A stretch of 64,000 nt of DNA from Flavobacterium quisquiliarum (GTDB lineage: Bacteria; Bacteroidota; Bacteroidia; Flavobacteriales; Flavobacteriaceae). The notes below the pieces were generated by a model. The model was not told where the DNA came from and ran no database searches. It worked only from the letters and a program-made list of their open reading frames with translations. This document shows, one piece after another, positions 49,769 to 58,344 of this stretch. The DNA is taken from the NCBI RefSeq assembly GCF_019308285.1, contig NZ_WWEM01000039.1, forward strand, positions 124,001 through 188,000. The letters run 5' to 3'. The position numbers and the translations under genes are program-made. Every line of letters starts with the position of its first letter. Position 1 is the first letter of the stretch.

Positions 49769-50839
49769 ATGTTTATACTAGACGCCCATTTGGATCTCAG
49801 CATGAATGCGATGGAATGGAATCGTGATCTGAGAAACGATGTTCCAACTTTACGAAAATTAGAAAAAGGAATGAACGATAAGCCCGACCGCGAACGTGCG
49901 ACGGTTTCTTTTCCTGATCTTCGACGCGGTAATATCGGAATTGTTGTGGCAACTCAAATTGCAAGATTCGTAAAACCCGACAGTATCATTCCGGGTTGGA
50001 ATTCACCAGAACAAGCTTGGGCGCAGACTCAAGGACAGCTGACTTGGTACAAATCTATGGAAGAATCTGGAGAAATGACACAGATTACGGATAAAAAATC
50101 GCTTCTAAATCATTTTGATTTATGGAACGACGGAACTCCAAACGACAAAAAACCAATTGGATATATTTTAAGTTTAGAAGGTGCAGATTCAATTGTAAAT
50201 ATTTCCTATTTAGAAAAAGCATACCATTACGGATTACGAGCCATTGGCCCTGCACATTACGGCCCGGGAAGATACGCCAACGGAACCGACGCAACCGGAA
50301 AAATGAACCAGAACGGAATTGATTTATTGAAAGAAATGGAACGCTTGAATATTATTCTCGATGCAACCCATTTATGTGATGATGCTTTTTGGCAGGCATT
50401 AGATCATTTTAATGGAGCGGTTTGGGCAAGTCACAACAATTGCAGGGCTTTAGTTGATCATAACCGTCAATACAGCGATGAGATGATTAAAGCTTTAATT
50501 TCTAGAGGAGCTGTTATTGGCGGTGCTTTAGATGCGTGGATGATGGTGCCAAATTGGGAAAGAGGTATTTCAGATCCAAAGAAAATGAATTGCAGTTTAG
50601 AAACCGCTTTCAAACACATGGATCATATTTGCCAACTGGCAGGAAATGCAAATCATATCGGAATTGGTTCCGATTTGGACGGCGCTTTTGGAACAGAACA
50701 ATGTCCGTATGATTTAGACACAATCGCCGATTTGCAAAAATTGGTTCTGATCTTTAAAAATCACGGTTATTCTGATGAAGATTTAAAAAAGATCTTTCAT
50801 CAAAACTGGATTGATTTTCTAGTCAAACATTGGGATTAA
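49769..50839 (+). CDS. M19 family membrane dipeptidase-like protein
   Basis: 356 residues from MFILDAHLDLSMNAMEWNRD (start at 49769; upstream in-frame starts lie inside the previous gene). Metal ligands: DAHLD, the bridging Glu in SLEGADSI, two His in DATHLCDDAF and VWASHNN, and Asp in GIGSDLDGAFG. Renal-dipeptidase relatives cleave dipeptides, including ones with a C-terminal D-residue. No signal peptide, so cytoplasmic. It follows the DSD1-like gene and ends in a 4 bp overlap with the DeoR gene on the opposite strand. Confidence 0.9.
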   Translation: MFILDAHLDLSMNAMEWNRDLRNDVPTLRKLEKGMNDKPDRERATVSFPDLRRGNIGIVVATQIARFVKPDSIIPGWNSPEQAWAQTQGQLTWYKSMEESGEMTQITDKKSLLNHFDLWNDGTPNDKKPIGYILSLEGADSIVNISYLEKAYHYGLRAIGPAHYGPGRYANGTDATGKMNQNGIDLLKEMERLNIILDATHLCDDAFWQALDHFNGAVWASHNNCRALVDHNRQYSDEMIKALISRGAVIGGALDAWMMVPNWERGISDPKKMNCSLETAFKHMDHICQLAGNANHIGIGSDLDGAFGTEQCPYDLDTIADLQKLVLIFKNHGYSDEDLKKIFHQNWIDFLVKHWD

Positions 50840-51612
50840 ATTACAGTCAGATTTGGAAAGTTCTCTTTGTATAATTTTAGTTTTTTGTCATTCGGTTCTT
50901 CTTCGGTAATAACATAATTTATCTCAGACAAACTAGCGATTTTCATTTTAAGAACCGTATTTAATTTTTCTGTAATCGTTAAAACCGCTGTTTTTTTAGA
51001 AGCCTGAATCATTGCTTTTTTAACCTGAACCGTTTCCCAATCAGAATCAGAATAACCGCCGTCAATGTCTAAAGCATTTGTTCCGAGAACCAAAAGATCT
51101 GCTTTTATGTTGGCCAATTGATGAAAAGCTTCTCCGCTCACACACATCTGACTGTATGAAGAAATACTTCCGCCAATCATGATGGTTTTGATATTGGGTT
51201 TATCTAAAAGCTGTACAGCTGTTAAAGCAGTAATCGTAAAAACAGTCAAATTAAGATCGTTTGGAATTAATCGGATGAACTCGCGAATAGTCGTTCCTCC
51301 ATCCACAATTAAAACCATTCCGTCATGAAGAAGGCCGACTGCTTTTTGAGCAATAACTTGTTTGGCTTCGACAGCATAAGTCTGATTAGATGAAGAATAG
51401 TGATATCCTTTGGTCATCGCGCCACCTTTTACTTTAATCAAAAGCGAGTCGGCGTCAAGTTCATTAATATCACGACGAACAGTATCTTCGGAAACACCAA
51501 GTTTAGCCGAAAGAGTTTCAAAACTTACACGCGTATGCAGATTGATCTCTTTTAGAATATGATTTTTACGTTCTTCTTTACTGTAATTTAAAACTTCATT
51601 TTCAGTGCTCAT
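50836..51612 (-). CDS. DeoR/GlpR family transcriptional regulator
   Basis: 258 residues: an N-terminal winged helix (RVSFETLSAKLGVSEDTVRRDINEL, about 28-52) and a C-terminal sugar- or metabolite-binding DeoR domain starting VGLLHDGMVLIVDGGTTIREF. DeoR regulators usually respond to a phosphorylated metabolite and bind direct or inverted repeats. It is convergent with the dipeptidase and lies across from the hexosaminidase gene, so it could control either side. A -7 box (TATTTTTG, minus) is 22 bases upstream. Confidence 0.9.
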   Translation of the reverse strand: MSTENEVLNYSKEERKNHILKEINLHTRVSFETLSAKLGVSEDTVRRDINELDADSLLIKVKGGAMTKGYHYSSSNQTYAVEAKQVIAQKAVGLLHDGMVLIVDGGTTIREFIRLIPNDLNLTVFTITALTAVQLLDKPNIKTIMIGGSISSYSQMCVSGEAFHQLANIKADLLVLGTNALDIDGGYSDSDWETVQVKKAMIQASKKTAVLTITEKLNTVLKMKIASLSEINYVITEEEPNDKKLKLYKENFPNLTVI

Positions 51613-51634
51613 GCCGATTGTTTTTTTCTAATTA

Positions 51635-51642
51635 CAAAAATA
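51635..51642 (-). promoter_or_regulatory. -7 promoter box of the DeoR gene
   Basis: On the minus strand TATTTTTG, an exact TAnnTTTG match, 22 bases before the start codon. The following bases contain ATTTCAATAAATATTTCATCGAAA, a possible site for autoregulation. Confidence 0.5.
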
Positions 51643-51769
51643 AACATTTCAATAAATATTTCATCGAAACCAAAAGCGGTATTATCAATAAAATCATTCA
51701 AAAACCAGTTTTAAAATCCTTTACCTATCTTTAAAATACCTTTTTACTAAAATTTAAAGTTTTTCTCTT

Positions 51770-54061
51770 ATGAAAAAATTCCTTTTTCTCTTTTTCCTTC
51801 TTTCTTTTTCAAATGGAAATGCTCAAAATTCACAGCAGAACATTTCTATAATTCCAGCTCCCAACTTTTATAAATTGACCGGAGACAGTATTCGCATTAA
51901 CGGAAAAGTTCAGGTGAATTTTATAAATAAAAATTTCAGCGAAAAGGAATCCAAATCGGCAAAAATTTTAGAATCGGCATTAAATGTTCAGGCTTCTTCA
52001 AAAAAATCAAATCTGAAAATTGAGTTTAATTCAGATGTAAATTTCAAATCAAAAGAGGGCTATAAAATTGAAATTACTTCGAATAAAATTTCCGTTTCAG
52101 GAAAAGAAGAAGGCCTTTTTTATGCTGTTCAGACTTTATTACAGCTTCTTCCGAACAAAATTTCAAGCGAAATAAAACTGCCATGCGTAATTATCGAAGA
52201 TCAACCGCGATATTCTTACCGAGGCTTGCATTTAGACGTCTGCCGTCATTTTTTCTCTGTTGCTGTTATAAAAGATTTTATCAGACAAATGTCCAGCTAT
52301 AAATTAAATAATTTTCATTGGCATTTAACAGACGATCAAGGCTGGAGAATTGAAATAAAAAAATATCCAAAACTGACGGAAGTCGGTTCAAAAAGAGCAC
52401 AGACTTTAGTGGGGAATAAATTCGAAAGATCACCCTTCTTTTTCGACGGAAATCCGTACGGAGGATTTTATACTCAAGAAGAAATCAAAGAAGTCGTGAA
52501 ATTTGCCGAAGATAATTATGTGAATGTTATTCCCGAAATAGAAATGCCAGGTCATGCTTCCGCAGCCGTAACAGCCTATCCAAATCTGGCTTGTTTTCCC
52601 GATCGTAATTATAAAGTTGTAGAATCTTGGGGTGTTTTTGAAGATGTTTTTTGTGCAGGAAAAGACGAAACTTTTACCTTTTTAGAAGATGTTTTGACTG
52701 AAATTTTAGCATTATTCCCAAGTAAAAATATTCATATCGGCGGAGATGAATGTCCGAAAACGAGATGGAAAGTTTGTTCGAATTGTCAAAAAAGAATCAA
52801 GGATTTAGGCTTAAAAGATGAACATGAACTGCAGAGTTATTTCATTAAAAGAATTGAAAAATTCCTAAATGCCAATGGAAGACAGATTTTTGGCTGGGAT
52901 GAAATCTTGGAAGGCGGACTCGCACCAAATGCTGCCGTTATGTCTTGGCGAGGAGAATCTGGCGGAATTCACGCTGCAAAACTGAAACATCCTGTTGTAA
53001 TGACGCCAGAAGGAACCGTTTATTTTGATTACAATCAAGGTTATTCACCAAACGAACCACTTACAGTTGGCAGATTAAGCACTTTAGAAAAAGTGTATCA
53101 TTATAATCCAACTCCAGTTGACAGTTTAAGTATTGAAGAACAGAAATATATTATTGGAGTTCAGGCTAACTTATGGTCAGAGTATTTAACGAGTCCAGCA
53201 AAATTGAATTATATGCTTTATCCGAGAATTTTCGCTTTAGCAGAAATTGCATGGACTCACACTTCGACTAAAAATTACAATCATTTCATTCAAAATCAAT
53301 TGCCTTATCATTTAGAAAAATTAGAGTTACAAGAAAGATTATATAAAGTTCCAACAGCTTTGGGTTCACAAGAAACGGCATTAATTGCATCAAAATATAT
53401 TTTAGACTTAAAACCAACAATAAGAAAAGGAAAAATATTCTATACTATTGACGGTTACAATCCTGACGAAACTGCAAACTTATATCAAAATCCAGTAACC
53501 ATAAATATTCCGAAAGGAGAATATCGAATCATCAAAACCATTCAAATCAGCGAAAGCGGTAAAAGAAGTTCTATTAATAAAATTATTGTCCGTAATCCAG
53601 ATTTGAAATCAGCGTTAACTATTCAGCCAAAGAAAAATGGATTAAAATATGAATATTTTACAGGAACGTTTAAACAAGTTCAGGATTTAGAACTTGCAAA
53701 AGCCGTTAATTCCGGCATTTTAGAAGGCAAAATCAGTGCAGAGAAATGGAAAACAAAATTAGAGCGTTATATCGGTTTAAAATTCAACGGATATATCCTT
53801 ATTCCAGAAACAGGAAATTATACTTTTTCGACGCTTTCAGACGACGGATCGAAGCTTTTTATAGATGATGAATTAATCGTTGATAATGATGGTATTCATT
53901 GGATGAATGAAGCTTATGGCACAATTAAACTGGAAAAAGGATTTCACAAACTCAACATCAGTTATTTTGACTTAACTGGTGGCACGATTTTAAACTGTTT
54001 TATTCAGAAAGAAGGTCAGCAAAAAGAAGAAATCAACGCATCACAATTGTATTATGAATAG
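51770..54061 (+). CDS. Beta-N-acetylhexosaminidase (GH20) with a PA14 domain
   Basis: 763 residues with signal peptide (about 1-19). An N-terminal GH20b domain (about 25-145) precedes the catalytic TIM barrel with YRGLHLDVCRHFF, NNFHWHLTDDQGWRIEIK and the acid/base pair Asp326-Glu327 in HIGGDECPKTRWK, ending near WTHTSTKNYNHF. A chitobiase-like C-terminal segment and a PA14 sugar-binding domain (about 620-760; TGNYTFSTLSDDGSKLFIDD) follow. It releases terminal GlcNAc/GalNAc from glycans in the periplasm or at the surface. A terminator follows. Confidence 0.94.
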   Translation: MKKFLFLFFLLSFSNGNAQNSQQNISIIPAPNFYKLTGDSIRINGKVQVNFINKNFSEKESKSAKILESALNVQASSKKSNLKIEFNSDVNFKSKEGYKIEITSNKISVSGKEEGLFYAVQTLLQLLPNKISSEIKLPCVIIEDQPRYSYRGLHLDVCRHFFSVAVIKDFIRQMSSYKLNNFHWHLTDDQGWRIEIKKYPKLTEVGSKRAQTLVGNKFERSPFFFDGNPYGGFYTQEEIKEVVKFAEDNYVNVIPEIEMPGHASAAVTAYPNLACFPDRNYKVVESWGVFEDVFCAGKDETFTFLEDVLTEILALFPSKNIHIGGDECPKTRWKVCSNCQKRIKDLGLKDEHELQSYFIKRIEKFLNANGRQIFGWDEILEGGLAPNAAVMSWRGESGGIHAAKLKHPVVMTPEGTVYFDYNQGYSPNEPLTVGRLSTLEKVYHYNPTPVDSLSIEEQKYIIGVQANLWSEYLTSPAKLNYMLYPRIFALAEIAWTHTSTKNYNHFIQNQLPYHLEKLELQERLYKVPTALGSQETALIASKYILDLKPTIRKGKIFYTIDGYNPDETANLYQNPVTINIPKGEYRIIKTIQISESGKRSSINKIIVRNPDLKSALTIQPKKNGLKYEYFTGTFKQVQDLELAKAVNSGILEGKISAEKWKTKLERYIGLKFNGYILIPETGNYTFSTLSDDGSKLFIDDELIVDNDGIHWMNEAYGTIKLEKGFHKLNISYFDLTGGTILNCFIQKEGQQKEEINASQLYYE

Positions 54062-54065
54062 AAAC

Positions 54066-54098
54066 AAAAACGCTTCCAATAACGGAAGCGTTTTTTAA
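54066..54098 (+). terminator. Terminator of the hexosaminidase gene
   Basis: A 12 bp perfect stem AAAAACGCTTCC/GGAAGCGTTTTT with loop AATAAC, followed by T. Confidence 0.9.
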
Positions 54099-54116
54099 AT
54101 ATATCAATCGGTTTAA

Positions 54117-54863
54117 TTAACCTTTTAAACTTGCTGCTAAATACTCACGGTTCATACGCGCGATATTTTCAAGTGAAATTCCTTTTGGACATTCGATTTC
54201 ACAAGCTCCTGTATTGGTACAGTTACCAAAACCTTCTAAATCCATTTGGTGAACCATATTTAATACACGGTCAACTGCTTCAACTTTACCTTGAGGCAAC
54301 AATGCATATTGAGAAACTTTTGCAGAAACGAACAACATCGCTGACGAGTTTTTACAAGTTGCAACACAAGCTCCACAACCAATACAAGCAGCTGCATCAA
54401 ATGATTTGTCTGCATCGTCTTTGTTAATTGGAATAGTATTCGCGTCAATTGTATTTCCTGAAGTGTTTACAGAGATAAATCCTCCAGCGTGTTGAATTCT
54501 ATCAAAAGAACTTCTGTCAACCACTAAATCTTTAATTACAGGGAAAGCTTTTGCTCTAAATGGCTCGATAAAAATCGTGTCACCATCTTTAAACATACGC
54601 ATGTGTAACTGACAAGTTGTAACACCTCTGTCTGGTCCGTGTGCTTCTCCGTTGATGAATAAAGAACACATTCCGCAGATTCCCTCGCGACAATCGTGAT
54701 CAAAAGCTACAGGCTCTTCTCCTTTGTTGATTAAACCTTCGTTAAGAACGTCTAACATTTCAAGGAAAGACATATCTGGTTCGATTCCATCGATAGGATA
54801 TTCTACAATCCCTCCTTTATCTTGAGCGTTTTTTTGACGCCATATTTTTAATGTAAGTTTCAT
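54117..54863 (-). CDS. sdhB: Succinate dehydrogenase/fumarate reductase iron-sulfur subunit
   Basis: 248 residues. The [2Fe-2S] site CREGICGMCSLF with a fourth Cys in VTTC, the [4Fe-4S] site CIGCGACVATCKN and the [3Fe-4S] site CTNTGACEIECPKG are all present. It passes electrons from the flavoprotein to quinone via the cytochrome b subunit on the inner face of the inner membrane. Last gene of the sdh operon. Confidence 0.97.
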   Translation of the reverse strand: MKLTLKIWRQKNAQDKGGIVEYPIDGIEPDMSFLEMLDVLNEGLINKGEEPVAFDHDCREGICGMCSLFINGEAHGPDRGVTTCQLHMRMFKDGDTIFIEPFRAKAFPVIKDLVVDRSSFDRIQHAGGFISVNTSGNTIDANTIPINKDDADKSFDAAACIGCGACVATCKNSSAMLFVSAKVSQYALLPQGKVEAVDRVLNMVHQMDLEGFGNCTNTGACEIECPKGISLENIARMNREYLAASLKG

Positions 54864-54909
54864 ATTTATGTTATGTGTTATAAGTTAAGAGTTAAACGTC
54901 ATAGGGCTA

Positions 54910-55284
54910 CTACTCCATTTTCGTCTTAGCTAAATAATTTATGTATCCATTTAATATTGCTTTGGTTCTTTCGAACCTTTCTCTAAATTGTTGCAACAAA
55001 TCTTCTTCAATATAATCCTCATCTAAAGCAGTAATTACTTGATTTAAAGCTTCCGTTAAAGAACCTCTCGCAATTCTGCAGAATTGAATATTTTCTTGAT
55101 AATGATATCTGCCAAACCCTTCGGCAATATTATCACTAACAGATCTAGAAGATCGTTTTAGCTGACTTGTCAAGGCATATTTTTCGTCAATTGGAAATTT
55201 CGAAAGAATATTTCGAGAAACAAAGATTCTTAATTCTCGTGCCGCTTTCCAGCACTCTAAATCTTCGAACGACTTTAAACTCAT
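54910..55284 (-). CDS. Four-helix bundle protein (S23/IVS-encoded family) inside the sdh operon
   Basis: 124 residues with the family features: MSLKSFEDLECWKAARELRIFV at the start, SQLKRSSRSVSDNIAEGFGRYHYQE in the middle (the SxxSxxxNIAEG signature) and TKAILNGYINYLAKTK at the end. Members form small pentameric bundles and were first noticed in 23S rRNA intervening sequences; their function is not known. Here it lies between sdhA and sdhB, with 46 bp and 21 bp spacers that resemble the GTTAAGAGTTAA-type repeats, so it looks inserted into the operon. Confidence 0.92.
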   Translation of the reverse strand: MSLKSFEDLECWKAARELRIFVSRNILSKFPIDEKYALTSQLKRSSRSVSDNIAEGFGRYHYQENIQFCRIARGSLTEALNQVITALDEDYIEEDLLQQFRERFERTKAILNGYINYLAKTKME

Positions 55285-55305
55285 AACCCTTACTCTTAAC
55301 CTTTA

Positions 55306-57306
55306 TTATTTATAACTACGTTGAACTAATTTAATATTTTCGTAATTAAGAGGTTCTTTGTGTAATACTGCATCACTTGGTTTTCCTTTGTATTCCCAAG
55401 CTGCAACGTATGCAAAGTTATCATCATCACGAAGTGCTTCTCCTTCTTCTGTTTGGTACTCCTCACGGAAGTGACCTCCACAAGATTCGTTACGGTGTAA
55501 AGCATCTTTCGCGAACAATTCTCCTAATTCTAAGAAATCGGCAACACGAGTCGCTTTTTCTAATTCCTGATTAAATTCGTAAGCGCTTCCTGGAACTTTT
55601 ACATCTTTATAAAACTCTTCACGTAAAGCAGCAATTTCTTCGATAGCCTCAGTTAAACCTTTAGCGTTACGAGCCATACCTACTTTATTCCACATAATTT
55701 TACCTAATTTTTTGTGGAAATAATCTACAGAATGTTTACCGTTGTTGTTGATGAATTTATTGATTTGATCTACAACCGCTTTCTCAGCTTCAACGAATTC
55801 TGGCAAGTCTGTAGAAATTGTTCCCATTTTAATATCTGGAGCTAAATAATCTCCGATAGTATATGGTAATACGAAATATCCATCAGCTAAACCTTGCATT
55901 AAAGCAGAAGCTCCAAGTCTGTTTGCTCCGTGATCAGAGAAGTTAGATTCTCCAATTGAGAAACATCCAGGAATTGTAGTCATTAAGTTATAATCAACCC
56001 AAGTTCCACCCATTGTGTAGTGAACTGCTGGGTAAATCATCATTGGCGTTACATAAGGATCTTCGTCAACAATTTTCAAATACATTTGGAATAAGTTTCC
56101 GTATTTACTCTTAACGATATCAGTTCCTAATTTAGTAACTAAAGCTTTGTCATTTTCATTCAATCCTTTCACGTGAGCAGCTTCTTTTCCATAACGTTCG
56201 ATAGCCGCCGCAAAATCAAGATAAACTGCTTCGCCCGTTTTATTAACACCAAAACCAGCATCACATCTTTCTTTAGCTGCACGAGACGCAACGTCACGAG
56301 GAACTAAGTTACCAAACGCAGGGTATCTTCTTTCCAAGAAATAATCTCTTTCTTCTTCAGATAAATCAATTGCTTTTTTCTTTCCTTCACGAATTGCCTG
56401 AGCATCTTCTAATTTTGCAGGAACCCAGATACGTCCGTCATTACGTAAAGACTCAGACATCAAAGTCAATTTAGACTGGTGATCTCCTGAAACCGGAATA
56501 CATGTTGGGTGAATTTGTGTGTAACAAGGATTTGCGAAAAACGCTCCTTTTTTATGAATTTTCCAAGCTGCTGTTGCGTTACTTCCCATAGCATTTGTTG
56601 AAAGGAAAAATACGTTTCCGTATCCTCCAGAACCAATTACTACCGCGTGAGCAGAATGTCTTTCTATTTTTCCTGTGATTAAGTCACGAGCGATAATACC
56701 TCTCGCTTTTCCGTTCACGATTACAATGTCAAGCATTTCGTGACGGTTGTACATTTTGATTTTTCCACGACCAATCTGACGGTTCATTGCAGAATAAGCT
56801 CCTAACAATAATTGCTGTCCAGTTTGTCCTTGTGCATAGAATGTACGAGAAACCAAAGTTCCTCCAAAAGAACGGTTATCTAAAAGTCCGCCATATTCAC
56901 GAGCCAATGGCACCCCTTGAGCCACACATTGGTCAATAATGTTAGCAGAAACCTCAGCCAAACGGTGAACGTTTGCTTCACGTGCACGGTAGTCACCTCC
57001 TTTTACAGTATCGTAGAACAATCTGTAAACTGAGTCACCGTCACCTTTATAATTTTTTGCAGCGTTGATACCTCCTTGTGCTGCGATAGAGTGCGCACGA
57101 CGTGGAGAATCTTGGAAGCAGAATGCTTTTACGTTATATCCTAACTCAGCTAAAGTAGCCGCAGCCGAACCTCCAGCTAAACCTGTACCAACTACGATAA
57201 TATCAAGATTACGCTTGTTAGCAGGGTTTACTAAATTAATATGATCTTTATAATTTGTCCATTTGTCCGCTATAGGACCATTTGGAATTTTTGAATCTAA
57301 TGCCAT
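55306..57306 (-). CDS. sdhA: Succinate dehydrogenase/fumarate reductase flavoprotein subunit
   Basis: 666 residues. The FAD-binding start IIVVGTGLAGGSAAATLAELG, the flavin-attachment region RAHSIAAQGGINAAKNY (His covalent site), the substrate region with HPTCIP and the active Arg in ERCDAGFGVNK-like segments, and the C-terminal GGHFREEYQTEEGEA are all present. It is the catalytic subunit oxidising succinate to fumarate; Bacteroidota forms can also work in reverse. Confidence 0.97.
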   Translation of the reverse strand: MALDSKIPNGPIADKWTNYKDHINLVNPANKRNLDIIVVGTGLAGGSAAATLAELGYNVKAFCFQDSPRRAHSIAAQGGINAAKNYKGDGDSVYRLFYDTVKGGDYRAREANVHRLAEVSANIIDQCVAQGVPLAREYGGLLDNRSFGGTLVSRTFYAQGQTGQQLLLGAYSAMNRQIGRGKIKMYNRHEMLDIVIVNGKARGIIARDLITGKIERHSAHAVVIGSGGYGNVFFLSTNAMGSNATAAWKIHKKGAFFANPCYTQIHPTCIPVSGDHQSKLTLMSESLRNDGRIWVPAKLEDAQAIREGKKKAIDLSEEERDYFLERRYPAFGNLVPRDVASRAAKERCDAGFGVNKTGEAVYLDFAAAIERYGKEAAHVKGLNENDKALVTKLGTDIVKSKYGNLFQMYLKIVDEDPYVTPMMIYPAVHYTMGGTWVDYNLMTTIPGCFSIGESNFSDHGANRLGASALMQGLADGYFVLPYTIGDYLAPDIKMGTISTDLPEFVEAEKAVVDQINKFINNNGKHSVDYFHKKLGKIMWNKVGMARNAKGLTEAIEEIAALREEFYKDVKVPGSAYEFNQELEKATRVADFLELGELFAKDALHRNESCGGHFREEYQTEEGEALRDDDNFAYVAAWEYKGKPSDAVLHKEPLNYENIKLVQRSYK

Positions 57307-57321
57307 TATAATTGATATTAA

Positions 57322-57987
57322 TTATTGTTTGAAATGATGAAATAAAGCGATAATTACGAAAGCTGCAGGAACTACAACTGCAAACCAGTAACCTACTTTC
57401 GCTAAAAATCTAGAGTATTTGTTGTGCATCCCTACTGATTGAAGAGAAGATGCAAACCCGTGCCATAAGTGAAATCCTAAAAGAATGAAAGACACACAGT
57501 ACAATGCTGTACGAACTGGGCTGTGAAATTTATGAACTAACTCTCCATAATACCTAGTAGCATTTGGCGTTTCACCTGCAATATACTTGTAGGTAACTTC
57601 AGGAAACCAAAAATCATAAAAATGCAATCCTAAGAAAGCCAAAATAACCAATCCAGAAATAATCATATTTCTAGAACTCCAAGAAGCGTTTGCAGCTCCA
57701 TTGTATTTAGCATACGCAATTGGTCTTGCCGCGCTGTTTTGAGCTGTTAGAACAAATCCCATTACGAAATGGAAAATTACTCCGAATGCCAAAACTGGCT
57801 GCATTACATATTGTATCAGCGGATTGTATCCCATAAAGTGAGAAGCCTCGTTGAAAACGTCTTCACTCAAAATAGAAATAAAGTTTAGGGAAACATGCAG
57901 CGCTAAAAACGTGATTAAGAATATTCCCGAAAGAGCCATAGCTACTTTCTTTAAGATGGAAGCATTCAATAGTGCAGATTGTGCCAT
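57322..57987 (-). CDS. sdhC: Succinate dehydrogenase cytochrome b subunit
   Basis: 221 residues with five hydrophobic helices (about 10-30, 58-80, 105-125, 155-180 and 195-217) typical of single-subunit cytochrome b of the Wolinella/Bacteroidota type. His residues at VMGFV-adjacent FHFVMG, LGLHFYDFW and LGFHLWHGF are likely haem b ligands. It is the first gene of the operon, 15 bp before sdhA, with the promoter at about 58021-58054. Confidence 0.95.
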   Translation of the reverse strand: MAQSALLNASILKKVAMALSGIFLITFLALHVSLNFISILSEDVFNEASHFMGYNPLIQYVMQPVLAFGVIFHFVMGFVLTAQNSAARPIAYAKYNGAANASWSSRNMIISGLVILAFLGLHFYDFWFPEVTYKYIAGETPNATRYYGELVHKFHSPVRTALYCVSFILLGFHLWHGFASSLQSVGMHNKYSRFLAKVGYWFAVVVPAAFVIIALFHHFKQ

Positions 57988-58020
57988 AAGTGTTTAAGTA
58001 GTTTGTTTTAAAAAATTAGA

Positions 58021-58054
58021 CAAAAATAACTCAATTACAAAAGAACTACAACCA
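58021..58054 (-). promoter_or_regulatory. Promoter of the sdh operon
   Basis: On the minus strand TATTTTTG at 58028-58021 (exact TAnnTTTG), with a TTG about 20 bases upstream (58051-58049) in the position of the -33 element. Confidence 0.5.
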
Positions 58055-58094
58055 TTTCGTTGTTATTTATAATGATTTTAAAATAGGCCTGCTC

Positions 58095-58110
58095 TACGTA
58101 TTTTTACGTA
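58095..58110. promoter_or_regulatory. TACGTA-TTTT-TACGTA, candidate operator of the sdh region
   Basis: Two TACGTA hexamers separated by four T. It is 67 bp above the sdh -7 box and about 235 bp above the HMG-CoA synthase start. Each hexamer is self-complementary, so the site looks built for a dimeric regulator. The remaining 58111-58344 (part of a 357 bp gene-free stretch) is AT-rich, with no other feature seen. Confidence 0.45.
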
Positions 58111-58344
58111 CAGAATTGAAGCCGCTAAAAAATAATTCATTATAGAAAACCTCAAATCACTGCTTTCTAAGCTATACCGAGAAAATTCAATTCTAAGTAG
58201 ATTACCAAAAATTTATCATATTGTTATTTTATTCAAAGTTTTGATTTGTTTTCTTTAAAAGTTTCATCGCACATAAATTTTGTCTAGGTAAAAAATTGTC
58301 ATTCCACAACATAGTTTTACCTTTAGCCGCTCAAAAATTTACTA

